43,639 bases of DNA from positions 1 to 43,639 of the IMG/VR virus record IMGVR_UViG_3300034071_001534. The stretch is one strand, 5' to 3'. Made by a program: the position numbers and the translations under genes. Of this stretch, positions 1-7,342 are shown piece by piece. This stretch comes from a virus. Every line of letters starts with the position of its first letter. Within the stretch, counting starts at the first letter, position 1. The notes under the pieces are model-generated. The model made no database searches. It was not told the origin of the DNA and was given only the letters and a program-made list of their open reading frames with translations.

Positions 1-127
1 GACGCCTTGGATACCCTGATCACCAGTGTCGCCCTTCACGCCCGGGACGCCTTGGATACCCTGATCACCAGTGTCGCCCTTCACGCCCGGGACGCCTTGG
101 ATACCCTGATCACCAGTGTCGCCCTTC
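1..127. repeat. 45-bp tandem repeat (collagen-like), left end
   Basis: Two identical 45-bp units (1-45, 46-90) and a third that diverges after about 37 bases. Each unit encodes 15 residues, five Gly-X-Y triplets, on the minus strand. Bases 1-76 are identical to 43564-43639. Confidence 0.95.
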
Positions 128-252
128 GGCCCCGGCGCACCAGGGATGCCGGCCGCAAGCGTCGACACGATGACTTGGGCGACAGGTGACGGGGTCGCGT
201 CCAAAGGACCGGGGGATGAAAAAAGTTGCGTCAGCGTCGTGCGAATTTTCAC
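1..252 (-). CDS. Collagen-like tail fibre, N-terminal part (continues at 43639-42637)
   Basis: This is the amino-terminal part of a fibre whose remainder lies at the other end of the window. The GTG start at 252-250 overlaps the stop of the upstream gene (TGA at 251-249). About 38 non-repetitive residues (beginning VKIRTTLTQLF) come first, then Gly-X-Y repeats of the type [15 protein letters not shown]. Joined across the 76-base terminal overlap, the protein is about 392 aa and ends in a Gly-rich tip. Collagen-like stalks in phage fibres form trimeric triple helices, so this is probably a receptor-binding or baseplate fibre; that role is inferred from composition and position. Repeat number, and so true length, is uncertain because assembly ends in the repeat. 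Confidence 0.8.
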   Translation of the reverse strand, partial: MKIRTTLTQLFSSPGPLDATPSPVAQVIVSTLAAGIPGAPGPKGDTGDQGIQGVPGVKGDTGDQGIQGVPGVKGDTGDQGIQGV

Positions 253-575
253 AGTCCGGCGCCCCGAGTCTGAGACGTTCTTGCGACTATGAAAAAGTCC
301 TCCGTGTGCACTACGACCCCGAGGCGGGAGTACTGGATATCGGCGACCAGGTCGCCGACCGGCCAATTTTGCGTGCGTGAGGCAATCGAAGGGTATAGGT
401 TGTACTGTCCCAGCACGGCGTCGGTAACCACTACGGACATCGTGTCTACCAACGCGCCCCCCTTGCGCACGTGGCATGCAATCGCGTACCCCGTCAAGTC
501 TAAAGGGGCGCCGTCGAATTCCGCTTCACAACTCAGGCCGAACGAGTCGCCGACCTTAATTTCGAACCCGTCCAT
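249..575 (-). CDS. Fibre-associated phage protein, hypothetical
   Basis: A protein of 108 aa if started at the ATG at 575, which has an AGG eight bases upstream (MDGFEIKVGDSF...). An in-frame ATG at 605 adds ten residues and is possible. An ATG at 644 is unlikely because it lies on the far side of a terminator hairpin. The sequence (GDSF, DLTGY, a run of alternating hydrophobic residues, SRTQNWPVGDLVADIQYS) suggests a small beta-rich domain. It resembles proteins often found next to phage tail fibres, but I cannot assign a family. Its stop overlaps the GTG of the collagen-like fibre, so the two are translationally coupled. Structural or baseplate role inferred from position only. Confidence 0.72.
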   Translation of the reverse strand: MDGFEIKVGDSFGLSCEAEFDGAPLDLTGYAIACHVRKGGALVDTMSVVVTDAVLGQYNLYPSIASRTQNWPVGDLVADIQYSRLGVVVHTEDFFIVARTSQTRGAGL

Positions 576-614
576 GCGGGGTACCTGTAGGGGGCTGCCG
601 CACATGTTACCAAC

Positions 615-641
615 AAAAAGCCCCGGGAGTGCCGGGGCTTT
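615..641 (-). terminator. Rho-independent terminator closing the primase operon
   Basis: On the minus strand AAAGCCCCGG and CCGGGGCTTT form a 10-bp stem with a 5-base loop, followed by a T-rich tail. It lies 27 bases after the stop of the gene at 668 and before the fibre-associated gene, so it separates the replication operon from the fibre genes. Confidence 0.85.
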
Positions 642-667
642 CATGTCGCAGGGCTTGGGTCGGTAAA

Positions 668-1081
668 TCAGATTCGGGTTTCGATTTGCGAGTCGAACCC
701 GATGGCTTCGACGCCGACGGGGTCGGACGTGGCGGGTTTGCGTACGCGGAAGTACCCGCCCGGTTCGAGGACGACGCGAGGACCGTCGCCTTGTCCGTAC
801 GCTCCCATGCGCGCGAACGGATGCCACGGCGCCCAGTTCGCCGGGTTTTGTTCGCCGCCAGGCTCACCGATCGGACCGGTGCCGCCCGGGCCTTCCGCAA
901 GACCTTCGGCGGTTCCATACGACACTTCGACCCACTGATCGGAAGGAAGGTGCGGGAGTGCGGCGCTCGGCTCGGTGGTCAGCTGCAAAACGAGAGAATT
1001 CGGGAAGTTCGGCGGGAGTACGAAAACGTACTCCGCAGCCGCAACCGTGGCGGCGATAAGGGTCAGTTTGTTCAATGACAT
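668..1081 (-). CDS. Hypothetical protein with hydrophobic N-terminus
   Basis: A 137-aa protein starting MSLNKLTLIAATVAAA. The ATG at 1081 has a good ribosome site (TAGGAAA) and overlaps the end of the primase gene by ten bases, so it is the last gene of that operon. The first ~20 residues are hydrophobic after a single Lys and could act as an anchor or signal sequence, but there is no clear cleavage site. A Gly/Pro/Glu-rich middle follows. The C-terminal part (GGYFRVRKPATSDPVGVEAIGFDSQ) looks beta-rich. Position next to fibre genes could suggest a virion protein. I recognise no family. Confidence 0.75.
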   Translation of the reverse strand: MSLNKLTLIAATVAAAEYVFVLPPNFPNSLVLQLTTEPSAALPHLPSDQWVEVSYGTAEGLAEGPGGTGPIGEPGGEQNPANWAPWHPFARMGAYGQGDGPRVVLEPGGYFRVRKPATSDPVGVEAIGFDSQIETRI

Positions 1082-3513
1082 GCGCTGTTTCCTATATTGA
1101 CGGGTGGTGGGACGTGTGACGCGATAGTGAACGTCACGCCTTGCGCTGCGCTGTAGGCGCGGGCAACTTCGGCCGGTGCCACGATTTTCAACTCTGGCGA
1201 TCCGACCCGAACGAACAGTATGGGTTTCCCAGCGTCGGGCGCAACCACGTTGTTCACGCGGCCCCCCTGCAGCGCCGGGTGCTTGATGTACCCCAGTTCG
1301 TTCAATATCTCTTCGCGCTGCCGGTGCGACAGCATGCGTTGGCGATTCATTTTTGCAAGCAGCCCGTCGAACGCGAATGACGAGATCCATCCGCCCATAA
1401 AGCCCGGGCGTTCCGCGCCGATCGCTTCGGCAATTTCTTGTTCAATAGCGCCGATGTGCCCTTCCGCCACTTCCGTAGATGAAGACGTGTTAGGCGCCAC
1501 GGGGCAGCCAATCGCCGGGTTTAACTCTGCCGGGATGGGGTATCTATAAAGAAAGTCGGCAACGATCCCATACCCACCCTCTTGTTTCAACCATCGGTAC
1601 AACCGCGGGAAATACCCGTCGGTCATGCCGTCGCGTTTCAAATCCTCCTTTTTTTGATGTGGCGTTAGAAACGGCGCGATGCGGCGGCCGTCGCCTTGCT
1701 TGGCTTTAACCACCGCTCTTTTATAGTTCGTATTTAAAATAAAGTTACACCAAACGTAAGTAGAAAATTGGTCAACGCCTTTCGGTTCGACGGGCTGTCG
1801 GTCGCTTGTGATCATCGGTTTAAGGACTTCTATCACTTCCTCTTGCCCGTCTTTTAAATACACATCTTCGACGCCGATAAACAGGCGGTTGGCAAGCCAA
1901 GAATTGAATTTTGTGCTGATCTGATCAGCGCGCGGCCAATGTGAATAGCGCTCTCCAATAGCTTTTTCGACGCAGCGAGAAAACAAGGACTTCCCGTTCC
2001 CCTCGCACCCCTGCAACATCGGCGCCCATTGGAATTTAACGCCGACGTGCTGCACGCACGCTGCCATGTACGCAAGCATAATTTCCCTGTCCCGAACGAC
2101 CGGAAGCACTTTTTCCAGGTGAATCAAAAACGGCGTCGGGTCTCCGGCGAAACGGTCGACGTTTACGGGGACGTACGTGTTGACGTAGGAAAGCCCCTCA
2201 TGCGCGGCCACGCTGCCGGGCGGTAGGTCAGGGCGGAACCACGAACGGTTAACGCGCGGAAACGAAATGACGTTCGACTCTGTGAACGCTTCCCATGCGT
2301 TACGCGTAGTCTTTTCGTTGTTCGCATCCATCACGAACACGTGCCCGCCGTACCAGGCTTTGAATTGCTCGGGCTTAAGCAAGGCGCCCGACGGCACGAA
2401 TACGCGATGGCTGTCCTGTACGTACACGCACCCGGCGAAAAATTCCACTTGCTGCGCGGGGTGTAGAAACGTAGCGGAGGTACGCGCGGTACCGGCGGCT
2501 ACCGCCTCGGTAGGTGCAGCATCGCCCGCGCTGCTTGCGAGCAAACCGGGCGCCGTCACTTCCTTATCGTGGCATACGTCGCGCTGCACAGTAACCGCTT
2601 TACTGATCGTAACGGTTAGATACGTACCGCCGGGGCGATGCTCGTCCCACTTGTCGCGCAATAGCGCCGACCGCCGCATTAAACGTTCAATGCGCGCGCA
2701 GTCGCAGCCTGTCCAAAAAGCCAAGTGCGAAGCGAGCGCGGCGTCTGCGTGTGAACGGCCGTAGGTGTCGCCCGACTCGCTGGGGTACGCATGTGCAAGT
2801 ACGGCGTCGTTGCCTTCCCATAGATCCGCAAACGATGCTTTTGTGCCGAACACTGCCGCCGCGGATTGGGACTTGAGCGCGCGCCGGATCAACTCGTCGT
2901 CATCGGTCGAACCCCGCCAATCCTCCCGCGCGCCTTTGTCCCAATCGGCCGGTTGGATCGGTTCGACGTATGGAAAAAAATGCTGTACGAGCCAAGGCAG
3001 TACGTGCGACATGTCTGCGTTCACGTCGCCGCATGCGTGCGTCCCGGTCAATGCGACAAACCGACGTTCGGTGTAAAACTGCACTGTCCCGCTACCTGGA
3101 ACATTGTAATCGCAAGAATGCGGCGGGCAGATGCCGCGGCCGATGATGTGCAATCCCGCGCCGCTTTGCGAAACTTCAACCCCAGCGCCGGGAAACGCCG
3201 CGCAAAGCTGTTGCGTCAACGGAGACCACTCGCCGCCAGGGGTTAACGCACCGTCAATGTCGATGAAAAAGAAAGGATCCGCAACCGTGAAAACAAACCC
3301 AACCCCGTGGCCGCGGCCGGCTGCGACTTGTGCGAAAGCCGCATCCGCGGTCAGCCATATCGCCGGATCGTGCGCACTCCACTTTCGCCCGTCTTGCCAT
3401 CGGATAGGAAATTTATCCGTCTTGCCCGGCCGCGTCGATGACGGAACCAGGGTGTAGACGATAAATTGTGGATACGCCGCTAATCCAGCGAGTGCGGCGG
3501 GGAGCGTTTGCAT
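1072..3513 (-). CDS. Primase-polymerase/SF3 helicase fusion (NrS-1-like, DUF5906)
   Basis: About 813 aa; the replicative primase and probably the main helicase. The N-terminal part has archaeo-eukaryotic primase signatures: FFFIDIDGAL around residue 85 (acidic metal ligands) and SQSGAGLHIIG around 115 (the sxH-type motif), then VQFYTERRFVALTG. Residues ~205-310 look like the helical helicase-binding linker of NrS-1-type primases. The C-terminal part is a D5/SF3-type ATPase of the DUF5906 kind: Walker A GCEGNGKS near 503, Walker B LFIGVEDV near 545, and FILNTNY. The start is uncertain. ATG 3513 is preferred; a GTG at 3522 adds three residues, and neither has a strong ribosome site. A TATACT -10-like box at 3540-3545 (minus) could be a weak internal promoter. 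Confidence 0.93.
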   Translation of the reverse strand: MQTLPAALAGLAAYPQFIVYTLVPSSTRPGKTDKFPIRWQDGRKWSAHDPAIWLTADAAFAQVAAGRGHGVGFVFTVADPFFFIDIDGALTPGGEWSPLTQQLCAAFPGAGVEVSQSGAGLHIIGRGICPPHSCDYNVPGSGTVQFYTERRFVALTGTHACGDVNADMSHVLPWLVQHFFPYVEPIQPADWDKGAREDWRGSTDDDELIRRALKSQSAAAVFGTKASFADLWEGNDAVLAHAYPSESGDTYGRSHADAALASHLAFWTGCDCARIERLMRRSALLRDKWDEHRPGGTYLTVTISKAVTVQRDVCHDKEVTAPGLLASSAGDAAPTEAVAAGTARTSATFLHPAQQVEFFAGCVYVQDSHRVFVPSGALLKPEQFKAWYGGHVFVMDANNEKTTRNAWEAFTESNVISFPRVNRSWFRPDLPPGSVAAHEGLSYVNTYVPVNVDRFAGDPTPFLIHLEKVLPVVRDREIMLAYMAACVQHVGVKFQWAPMLQGCEGNGKSLFSRCVEKAIGERYSHWPRADQISTKFNSWLANRLFIGVEDVYLKDGQEEVIEVLKPMITSDRQPVEPKGVDQFSTYVWCNFILNTNYKRAVVKAKQGDGRRIAPFLTPHQKKEDLKRDGMTDGYFPRLYRWLKQEGGYGIVADFLYRYPIPAELNPAIGCPVAPNTSSSTEVAEGHIGAIEQEIAEAIGAERPGFMGGWISSFAFDGLLAKMNRQRMLSHRQREEILNELGYIKHPALQGGRVNNVVAPDAGKPILFVRVGSPELKIVAPAEVARAYSAAQGVTFTIASHVPPPVNIGNSACH

Positions 3514-3555
3514 AGAGGGCACCAGGCAAGGACAGGGCGAGTATAGGCCAGACGG

Positions 3556-3795
3556 TCAGCCTTGGACCGGGCGCACCCCGCTGTCGTATGGCGCGAGTGC
3601 GTCGCGCAAGCCGTCCGCGTTTCCGATCATTGCGTGCGCAAGAGCCGACGGCATGATCGGCCCACTGTGCCCGGATAATATCGTGCGGGCAAGACTTTCC
3701 AATAAAGCAAACCGTGCGCGCGTCACACGTTCGCGACGTTCATGCAGTTCTTGGTACCGCTGTTCGTCAGCAGGAGACCACGTGTCGATCGGCAT
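3556..3795 (-). CDS. Small hypothetical protein, helical
   Basis: A 79-aa protein (MPIDTWSPADEQRYQEL...) with an excellent ribosome site (GAGGTG). It follows the gene ending at 3799 by three bases, so it is co-transcribed with the primase operon. The N-terminal half is rich in Glu, Arg and Gln and predicted helical; the remainder has no motif I recognise. Charge pattern and size resemble small phage accessory replication proteins, but that is only an analogy. Confidence 0.8.
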   Translation of the reverse strand: MPIDTWSPADEQRYQELHERRERVTRARFALLESLARTILSGHSGPIMPSALAHAMIGNADGLRDALAPYDSGVRPVQG

Positions 3796-3798
3796 CGG

Positions 3799-3975
3799 TT
3801 ACACCTCGTCGTTGTTGAAAGCGTCCCACGCGTCGCGCGGGGTGTACTGGCGGTCGTATAGGCGGCGCATCCAAGGCGCGGGCGTAGACGCGCTACCGCC
3901 CGACTCGCGCGCCACGTCACATAGCACGCGGTGCCATTCGTTGAACGTGGCGGTTTTGCATGTCGGATCGTTCAC
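3799..3975 (-). CDS. Small hypothetical protein
   Basis: A 58-aa protein started at the GTG at 3975, whose first bases overlap the TGA stop of the DUF1643 gene (GTGA). A GGGGA ribosome site sits just upstream. The longer reading from a TTG at 4008 was set aside because it runs deep into the upstream gene. It contains paired Trp and Arg residues (NEWHRVL, APWMRRLYDRQY) and an acidic C-terminus. No family recognised; operon membership is clear. Confidence 0.75.
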   Translation of the reverse strand: MNDPTCKTATFNEWHRVLCDVARESGGSASTPAPWMRRLYDRQYTPRDAWDAFNNDEV

Positions 3976-4481
3976 GTCGGCGTTCCCCGTAGCGGCTTGA
4001 CCGTGCAACTGTACGGCAGCATTAGCGGATGTGCGGGGGTACCGTCGGATAGCTGTCGCAAGCAGTGCACTACCGCGTCATGCCGTTCGACGATCTCCAA
4101 AACTTCCGCAACGCGGCTCGGGCGGCTGCGCGCGTGCGCGCCCCAGGCGGCAACTACCGCGCCGTGCTTTTGCAACGTCTCGCGTACGAACACGTCAATG
4201 ATGCGATCGTTATCCGGTCCGACAACGAAGTCTCGGCCCAACGTTGACAGCACGCGCGGGTCGGTGGCGCGGTATGCGAACAGGTTGACAACGTGGATAC
4301 CGCCGAAGTCGTTTCGACGGGCAAACCCCACGCATCGCCGGATGGTCGGGTCGTCCGCGTGTGCGTCGGCGGTCGAAGGGTTCAGCATGATGAAGAGCAA
4401 TGGCGGCAACTCGTCGTGCCAGACGCGCGACAGTACGTAGCGATATTTTCCGCACTCAGAGACGTAGGCTGCGCTAGTCAT
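3972..4481 (-). CDS. DUF1643 family protein
   Basis: A 169-aa protein whose sequence fits the DUF1643 family well. The diagnostic stretches are CGKYRYVLSRVW near the start, LLFIMLNPSTADA, DDPTIRRCVGFARRNDFGG, VVNLFAYRATDP and VVAAWGAHA. The family is common in phages and bacteria and its biochemical role is not established. The ATG overlaps the stop of the MazG-like gene (ATGA) and its own stop overlaps the next GTG, so it is coupled on both sides within the primase operon. Confidence 0.92.
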   Translation of the reverse strand: MTSAAYVSECGKYRYVLSRVWHDELPPLLFIMLNPSTADAHADDPTIRRCVGFARRNDFGGIHVVNLFAYRATDPRVLSTLGRDFVVGPDNDRIIDVFVRETLQKHGAVVAAWGAHARSRPSRVAEVLEIVERHDAVVHCLRQLSDGTPAHPLMLPYSCTVKPLRGTPT

Positions 4482-5269
4482 GCGGGCGGACCTGTTACGC
4501 GACCCGCGTCGCCGGTGTTACAACACGCGGCGCACCCGTACCCGCCGCACGCTGCATGTCGGCCGAGGCCATCCCCGAAAGGGGTGTGTACGAGGGTAGA
4601 CGCACCGTCTAACGATTTGGCCGTGCGTACGGCGTTCAACCCTAACGGCGCAAGCCCCTTGCGCGCGCGCCATTGCGTAACCGACCCGTCACCGTCCAAG
4701 ACGATGCGTGCAGCAGTGGCGCAGGCTTGCACGGCCTCTTTCCGGACACGTTCGGGGCTTTCGTCTAACACGGCTTTGACCACTTCGCCCGCCTCTTCGG
4801 AAAAGGCCAGGGTGCGCAGCTCGTCGCCCGGGAACAGCTCCGCCGCGCGCAGCGCTTCGTCGTGCACGTCCCGCAGAAAGACGGATAGGGCGTTCGTCGG
4901 CGTGAGGCCGCGTGCTTCGATCGCCGCGGCAATTTCCACCATCCACCGACCGTATTCGGAATCCGGGTCGAACGCTTCTTCTTGCGCGGTCGACAGCCCC
5001 ATGCGCACGCCGATACGGTCGCCCTCGTCCCATATGAATTGCGCTAAGTCGCGCGCAGCGTCGGGGCGGTCGGTCGGCAGTCGAGCCATGCCGACGAAGT
5101 CGTCAACCGTGACGAAGCGCATCGCGTTATCGTCAACGCGATAGTACGAAACGCATCTCGTCCCGACGTTCCGCCCTTCGTGCATAGGGTGCACGTTGTG
5201 CACGTAAAAATCAGAGCCGCCGATGCGGGAACCGTAGCGCCGTCCGGCTTGGATGTCGGTCAGTTTCAT
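4478..5269 (-). CDS. MazG-like nucleotide pyrophosphohydrolase-type protein
   Basis: A 263-aa protein. Residues ~165-215 carry a MazG-like signature: DELRTLAFSEEAGEVVKAV (the ExxE helix) followed by RKEAVQACATAARIV. The second acidic motif reads ExxQ rather than ExxD, a form seen in many phage MazG-like proteins, so hydrolase activity is plausible but not certain. The upstream segment (DSEYGRWMVEIAAAIEARG) resembles the leader of these phage proteins, and the N-terminal ~70 residues look like a separate small domain. MazG-type enzymes hydrolyse nucleoside triphosphates or alarmones; a phage copy could adjust dNTP pools or host stress signalling. The start at ATG 5269 has GGAGG upstream and overlaps the preceding stop. 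Confidence 0.78.
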   Translation of the reverse strand: MKLTDIQAGRRYGSRIGGSDFYVHNVHPMHEGRNVGTRCVSYYRVDDNAMRFVTVDDFVGMARLPTDRPDAARDLAQFIWDEGDRIGVRMGLSTAQEEAFDPDSEYGRWMVEIAAAIEARGLTPTNALSVFLRDVHDEALRAAELFPGDELRTLAFSEEAGEVVKAVLDESPERVRKEAVQACATAARIVLDGDGSVTQWRARKGLAPLGLNAVRTAKSLDGASTLVHTPFGDGLGRHAACGGYGCAACCNTGDAGRVTGPPA

Positions 5270-6027
5270 GCGCCGATCCTCCGCGACACAAGTGCGAGGA
5301 AGTCGGTCATTGTTACGCCTTGGCAGATTGCCGATGGAACGTCGCGAACGCTGCGAAAGGCGACCAAATCGGGGCCCACGGAAGCAACGTACAGATTCGG
5401 CGTTTTGTCGTTGCCCCGCTTCGGCACATACTCGCCGCCTTCGACGATGTCGGCAGCGGTCAACGGTTTGGAGCGTACGCGGATCCGCTTCGGTAAGTCG
5501 CGTTTCATGTGTGCGCCTTCCGGCGGTTCCATTTCGCCGCGCAGTACCTTTGCCGTTTCGTTCGCGGTCAAGACGCGGGAAAGTTGCGCGGGGACTTCGG
5601 CGGCAATGGCGCGCGCGTCGGTCGGGTCTGTGCACACGTGCGCGGTACCGGAGTGCGGGCAACCTTCGTCGTCGCACAACGTCGGCATCCCTTCGCCGCG
5701 TTCGGCGTCGCACTGTTCGACGTAGGCGGTAGGGTAGTCTCCTACGCCCGGGACGTGCGTGTATCCGGGCGGCGTTGGGGTTTCGTTCGGCCAAGCGCCG
5801 TCGTCACCTTCGACGCCCTCCGGTACCGGCGCGTGCGGCAGATTCGACGAAAGCGGGCCGCCTTTCGCGTGCCCTTCGTGCGTCGAGTTGCACCACGTGG
5901 GCGCCAACGGCACAACCGCCGTAATCATGAAAGGAGCGGCCTGTACTTGCGCCGCGTAGGCGTACCACCATAAAACACCCCCGATCGCGGCGGAGAGTTT
6001 CGAGAGTTTGAAGGGAAGGGTTTGCAT
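5266..6027 (-). CDS. Hypothetical protein with N-terminal membrane/signal segment
   Basis: A 253-aa protein from ATG 6027 (GGAG upstream). It starts MQTLPFKLSKLSAAIGG and has one hydrophobic stretch at about residues 10-32 ending in a small-residue region (AAQVQAAPF), compatible with a signal peptide or an anchor. A Cys/His-containing part follows at ~110-135 (LCDDEGCPHSGTAHVC) and could bind metal. The last ~70 residues (KRIRVRSKPLTAADIVEGGEYVPKRG...) look like a compact beta domain also hinted at in the downstream MazG-like protein (LTDIQAGRRYGSRIGG). An exported or anchored protein inside a replication operon is unusual. Function unknown. Confidence 0.78.
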   Translation of the reverse strand: MQTLPFKLSKLSAAIGGVLWWYAYAAQVQAAPFMITAVVPLAPTWCNSTHEGHAKGGPLSSNLPHAPVPEGVEGDDGAWPNETPTPPGYTHVPGVGDYPTAYVEQCDAERGEGMPTLCDDEGCPHSGTAHVCTDPTDARAIAAEVPAQLSRVLTANETAKVLRGEMEPPEGAHMKRDLPKRIRVRSKPLTAADIVEGGEYVPKRGNDKTPNLYVASVGPDLVAFRSVRDVPSAICQGVTMTDFLALVSRRIGA

Positions 6028-6032
6028 CGGAC

Positions 6033-6245
6033 TTACTCCGGCATTGTGAGATTGTAGGCGGCAGCGAGGCGCCGCAGTTCGACCGCCCATGCGTCGGGCG
6101 GGGCTTTGCATTCGACGTTTTGCAAATCGCGCAGTAGGTTCGCCGTCCGTGTGGAGAGCCGTCCGGCGCGCTCTATCGTAGGCGCGCGACCGCCGGACAA
6201 CAGTGCGTACACGCAACGGTCAAACAGTTCTTGATCGGTGGCCAT
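6033..6245 (-). CDS. Small hypothetical protein, first gene of the primase operon
   Basis: A 70-aa protein (MATDQELFDRCVYALLSGG...). It is the first gene after the operator-bearing promoter at 6253-6282. The ATG at 6245 falls almost exactly where transcription should start, so the message may be leaderless. A TTG at 6251 would lie upstream of the predicted transcript start. Two helices with Leu and Arg repeats are predicted (RAGRLSTRTANLLRDL, AVELRRLAAAYNL). No family recognised. Confidence 0.7.
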   Translation of the reverse strand: MATDQELFDRCVYALLSGGRAPTIERAGRLSTRTANLLRDLQNVECKAPPDAWAVELRRLAAAYNLTMPE

Positions 6246-6252
6246 GTTCAAG

Positions 6253-6282
6253 ATCTTACCCCCTACTTGACGCTAGTGTCAA
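6253..6282 (-). promoter_or_regulatory. Promoter with TTGAC-N6-GTCAA operator, primase operon
   Basis: On the minus strand the -35 TTGACA (6282-6277) is embedded in the 16-bp palindrome TTGACACTAGCGTCAA (6282-6267). The -10 TAAGAT is at 6258-6253, with an 18-bp spacer. The predicted start is close to 6246, next to the ATG at 6245. The palindrome recurs at five other sites in the genome, so it is likely a repressor-binding site. Confidence 0.75.
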
Positions 6283-6292
6283 CCCTTGCGCA

Positions 6293-6320
6293 AAGAAAAA
6301 CCCGGCCGAAACCGGGTTTA
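6293..6320 (-). terminator. Rho-independent terminator after the TetR-type gene
   Basis: On the minus strand AAACCCGG and CCGGGTTT form an 8-bp stem with a 6-base loop, followed by TTTCTTTG. It begins 13 bases after the stop of the TetR-type gene and immediately precedes the next promoter, so it insulates the two units. Confidence 0.85.
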
Positions 6321-6332
6321 AGATCGATACGG

Positions 6333-6638
6333 TTACGCCGCGAGGCTGTTCGCGGCGCGTTGACGCAGCGGTGCGGGCGCGGCTTTTGCGACACGGTGCC
6401 CGGACATGATACCGGCGGCGATGATAGGAAGGATCTCATCGCGAACCGCTGCGCGCATGATCTCCGTGCGCAGCTTGTCCATGCCGCCGAAGTACGTCGA
6501 GACGAGCCCGGCGGATACTCCGGCCTCCCGCGCTACGCTTTTGCGCGTGACCGCGTGAAAGCCTTTTCGGGTTGCAAAGGTCACGGCGGCGGCGAGGATT
6601 TTTTCGGCGCGCTCCGGACCGGGTAGGTGCTTTTGCAT
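6333..6638 (-). CDS. TetR-type HTH DNA-binding protein, short
   Basis: A 101-aa protein whose first ~70 residues match the TetR/AcrR DNA-binding domain: KILAAAVTFATRKGF, VTRKSVAREAGVSAGLVSTYF (helix-turn-helix at about 30-50) and the following GGMDKLRTEIMRAAV helix. Full TetR proteins have ~190-220 aa; here the ligand-binding domain is almost absent, leaving ~30 residues. It may therefore dimerise differently and be ligand-independent. The ATG at 6638 has GGGAG upstream. Two TTGAC/GTCAA half-sites lie just upstream (6655-6676), suggesting self-control. Inference: it binds the TTGAC-N6-GTCAA palindromes found at the early promoters. Confidence 0.85.
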   Translation of the reverse strand: MQKHLPGPERAEKILAAAVTFATRKGFHAVTRKSVAREAGVSAGLVSTYFGGMDKLRTEIMRAAVRDEILPIIAAGIMSGHRVAKAAPAPLRQRAANSLAA

Positions 6639-6654
6639 CGTGAGGACTCCCAAA

Positions 6655-6676
6655 GTTGACGCAATGGTAACTTGAC
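6655..6676 (-). promoter_or_regulatory. Possible autoregulatory half-sites upstream of the TetR-type gene
   Basis: Two GTCAA half-sites in the same orientation on the minus strand (GTCAAG and GTCAAC) flank a weak -10-like TACCAT, 17 bases downstream of TTGCGC. They match the half-site of the phage-wide palindrome but do not form a palindrome, so this is weaker than the other sites. Confidence 0.35.
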
Positions 6677-6695
6677 CGCACGGGACGCGCAAGCC

Positions 6696-7178
6696 CTACA
6701 GGGTGCCGGGCCCGGTGGCGAAAGAGGCATCTCCGCCTTTTGATCGGATCAGGTTCGCCCAAGCCATCTGCGCGCGTTCGCGCGGCGTTGCGGTGTACAC
6801 CCACCCCGGGGGTTTGGCTTCGCGCGATACGAACTGTCCGACCGTAGTGCCGACATGCTGCGGTAAGATCAAAACCGGACGAACCCCGATCAAGTCCCCC
6901 GACTTGAGCACTTCATTCAGTGCGGGCGAGTCGTTGCCGAGACCGTAGCGCACTGGCCTTCCGGTTTTATCTTTCAGTACGCCGACGTTGTTTCGAAAAA
7001 TTGCAACGCCTTTTTGCGCCGCCTCTAGTCGAATTTGCACTTGCGCCCACGCTTCTGATTTACCTACCGTAACGTCCGGAATCCGGCCAGGCGTTACGCC
7101 TTGCATCTCGTTTTCCCATTCAACTACCGCGGCCATCGGCACGCCCCAACGGGCGGCCCATTCGCGAAATTCCATCAT
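6696..7178 (-). CDS. VRR-NUC domain nuclease
   Basis: A 160-aa stand-alone VRR-NUC (PD-(D/E)XK superfamily) nuclease, the size usual for phage members. Visible signature: a conserved acidic helix near residue 52, GDLIG with Asp95, the REAK motif with Glu120 and Lys122, a following Gln137, and GGDASFATGPG at the end. Family members cut branched or flapped DNA, so a role in resolving replication or recombination intermediates next to the helicase is reasonable. Start: the ATG at 7178 overlaps the upstream stop and has GGGAG at the right spacing; a longer reading to 7256 is an overlap artefact. Confidence 0.92.
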   Translation of the reverse strand: MMEFREWAARWGVPMAAVVEWENEMQGVTPGRIPDVTVGKSEAWAQVQIRLEAAQKGVAIFRNNVGVLKDKTGRPVRYGLGNDSPALNEVLKSGDLIGVRPVLILPQHVGTTVGQFVSREAKPPGWVYTATPRERAQMAWANLIRSKGGDASFATGPGTL

Positions 7179-7342
7179 CGCACGATCTCCCACACGGCTA
7201 ACGTAAGCGCGACACGTGCGCCCCACTTGTGCAGGTTCACAACCGGAAGCCTCCACCTGTTCTTGCGACGCACTTGGCGCGGCGAAGCGGGTCTCTTATT
7301 ACGTAGTTCGCGATGCGCGGTAAATTCAGACTGTCGAGTCAT
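7175..7342 (-). CDS. Small basic protein
   Basis: A 55-aa strongly basic protein (MTRQSEFTAHRELRNKRPASPRQ...). The ATG at 7342 has GGGG upstream and overlaps the end of the helicase gene by 17 bases; its stop overlaps the VRR-NUC start. The basic N-terminal half could contact nucleic acid, and the C-terminal half contains a hydrophobic helix (ARVALTLAVWEIV). No family recognised. Its place between helicase and nuclease suggests an accessory to one of them. Confidence 0.7.
   Translation of the reverse strand: MTRQSEFTAHRELRNKRPASPRQVRRKNRWRLPVVNLHKWGARVALTLAVWEIVR

Noticed and set aside
1-127. CRISPR-like array at the ends of the window
   Set aside because: The 45-bp units are contiguous with no spacers and encode in-frame Gly-X-Y triplets.
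576-644. Start of the fibre-associated gene at ATG 644
   Set aside because: That ATG precedes a complete terminator hairpin (615-641), so the region is better read as untranslated; starts at 575 or 605 follow it.
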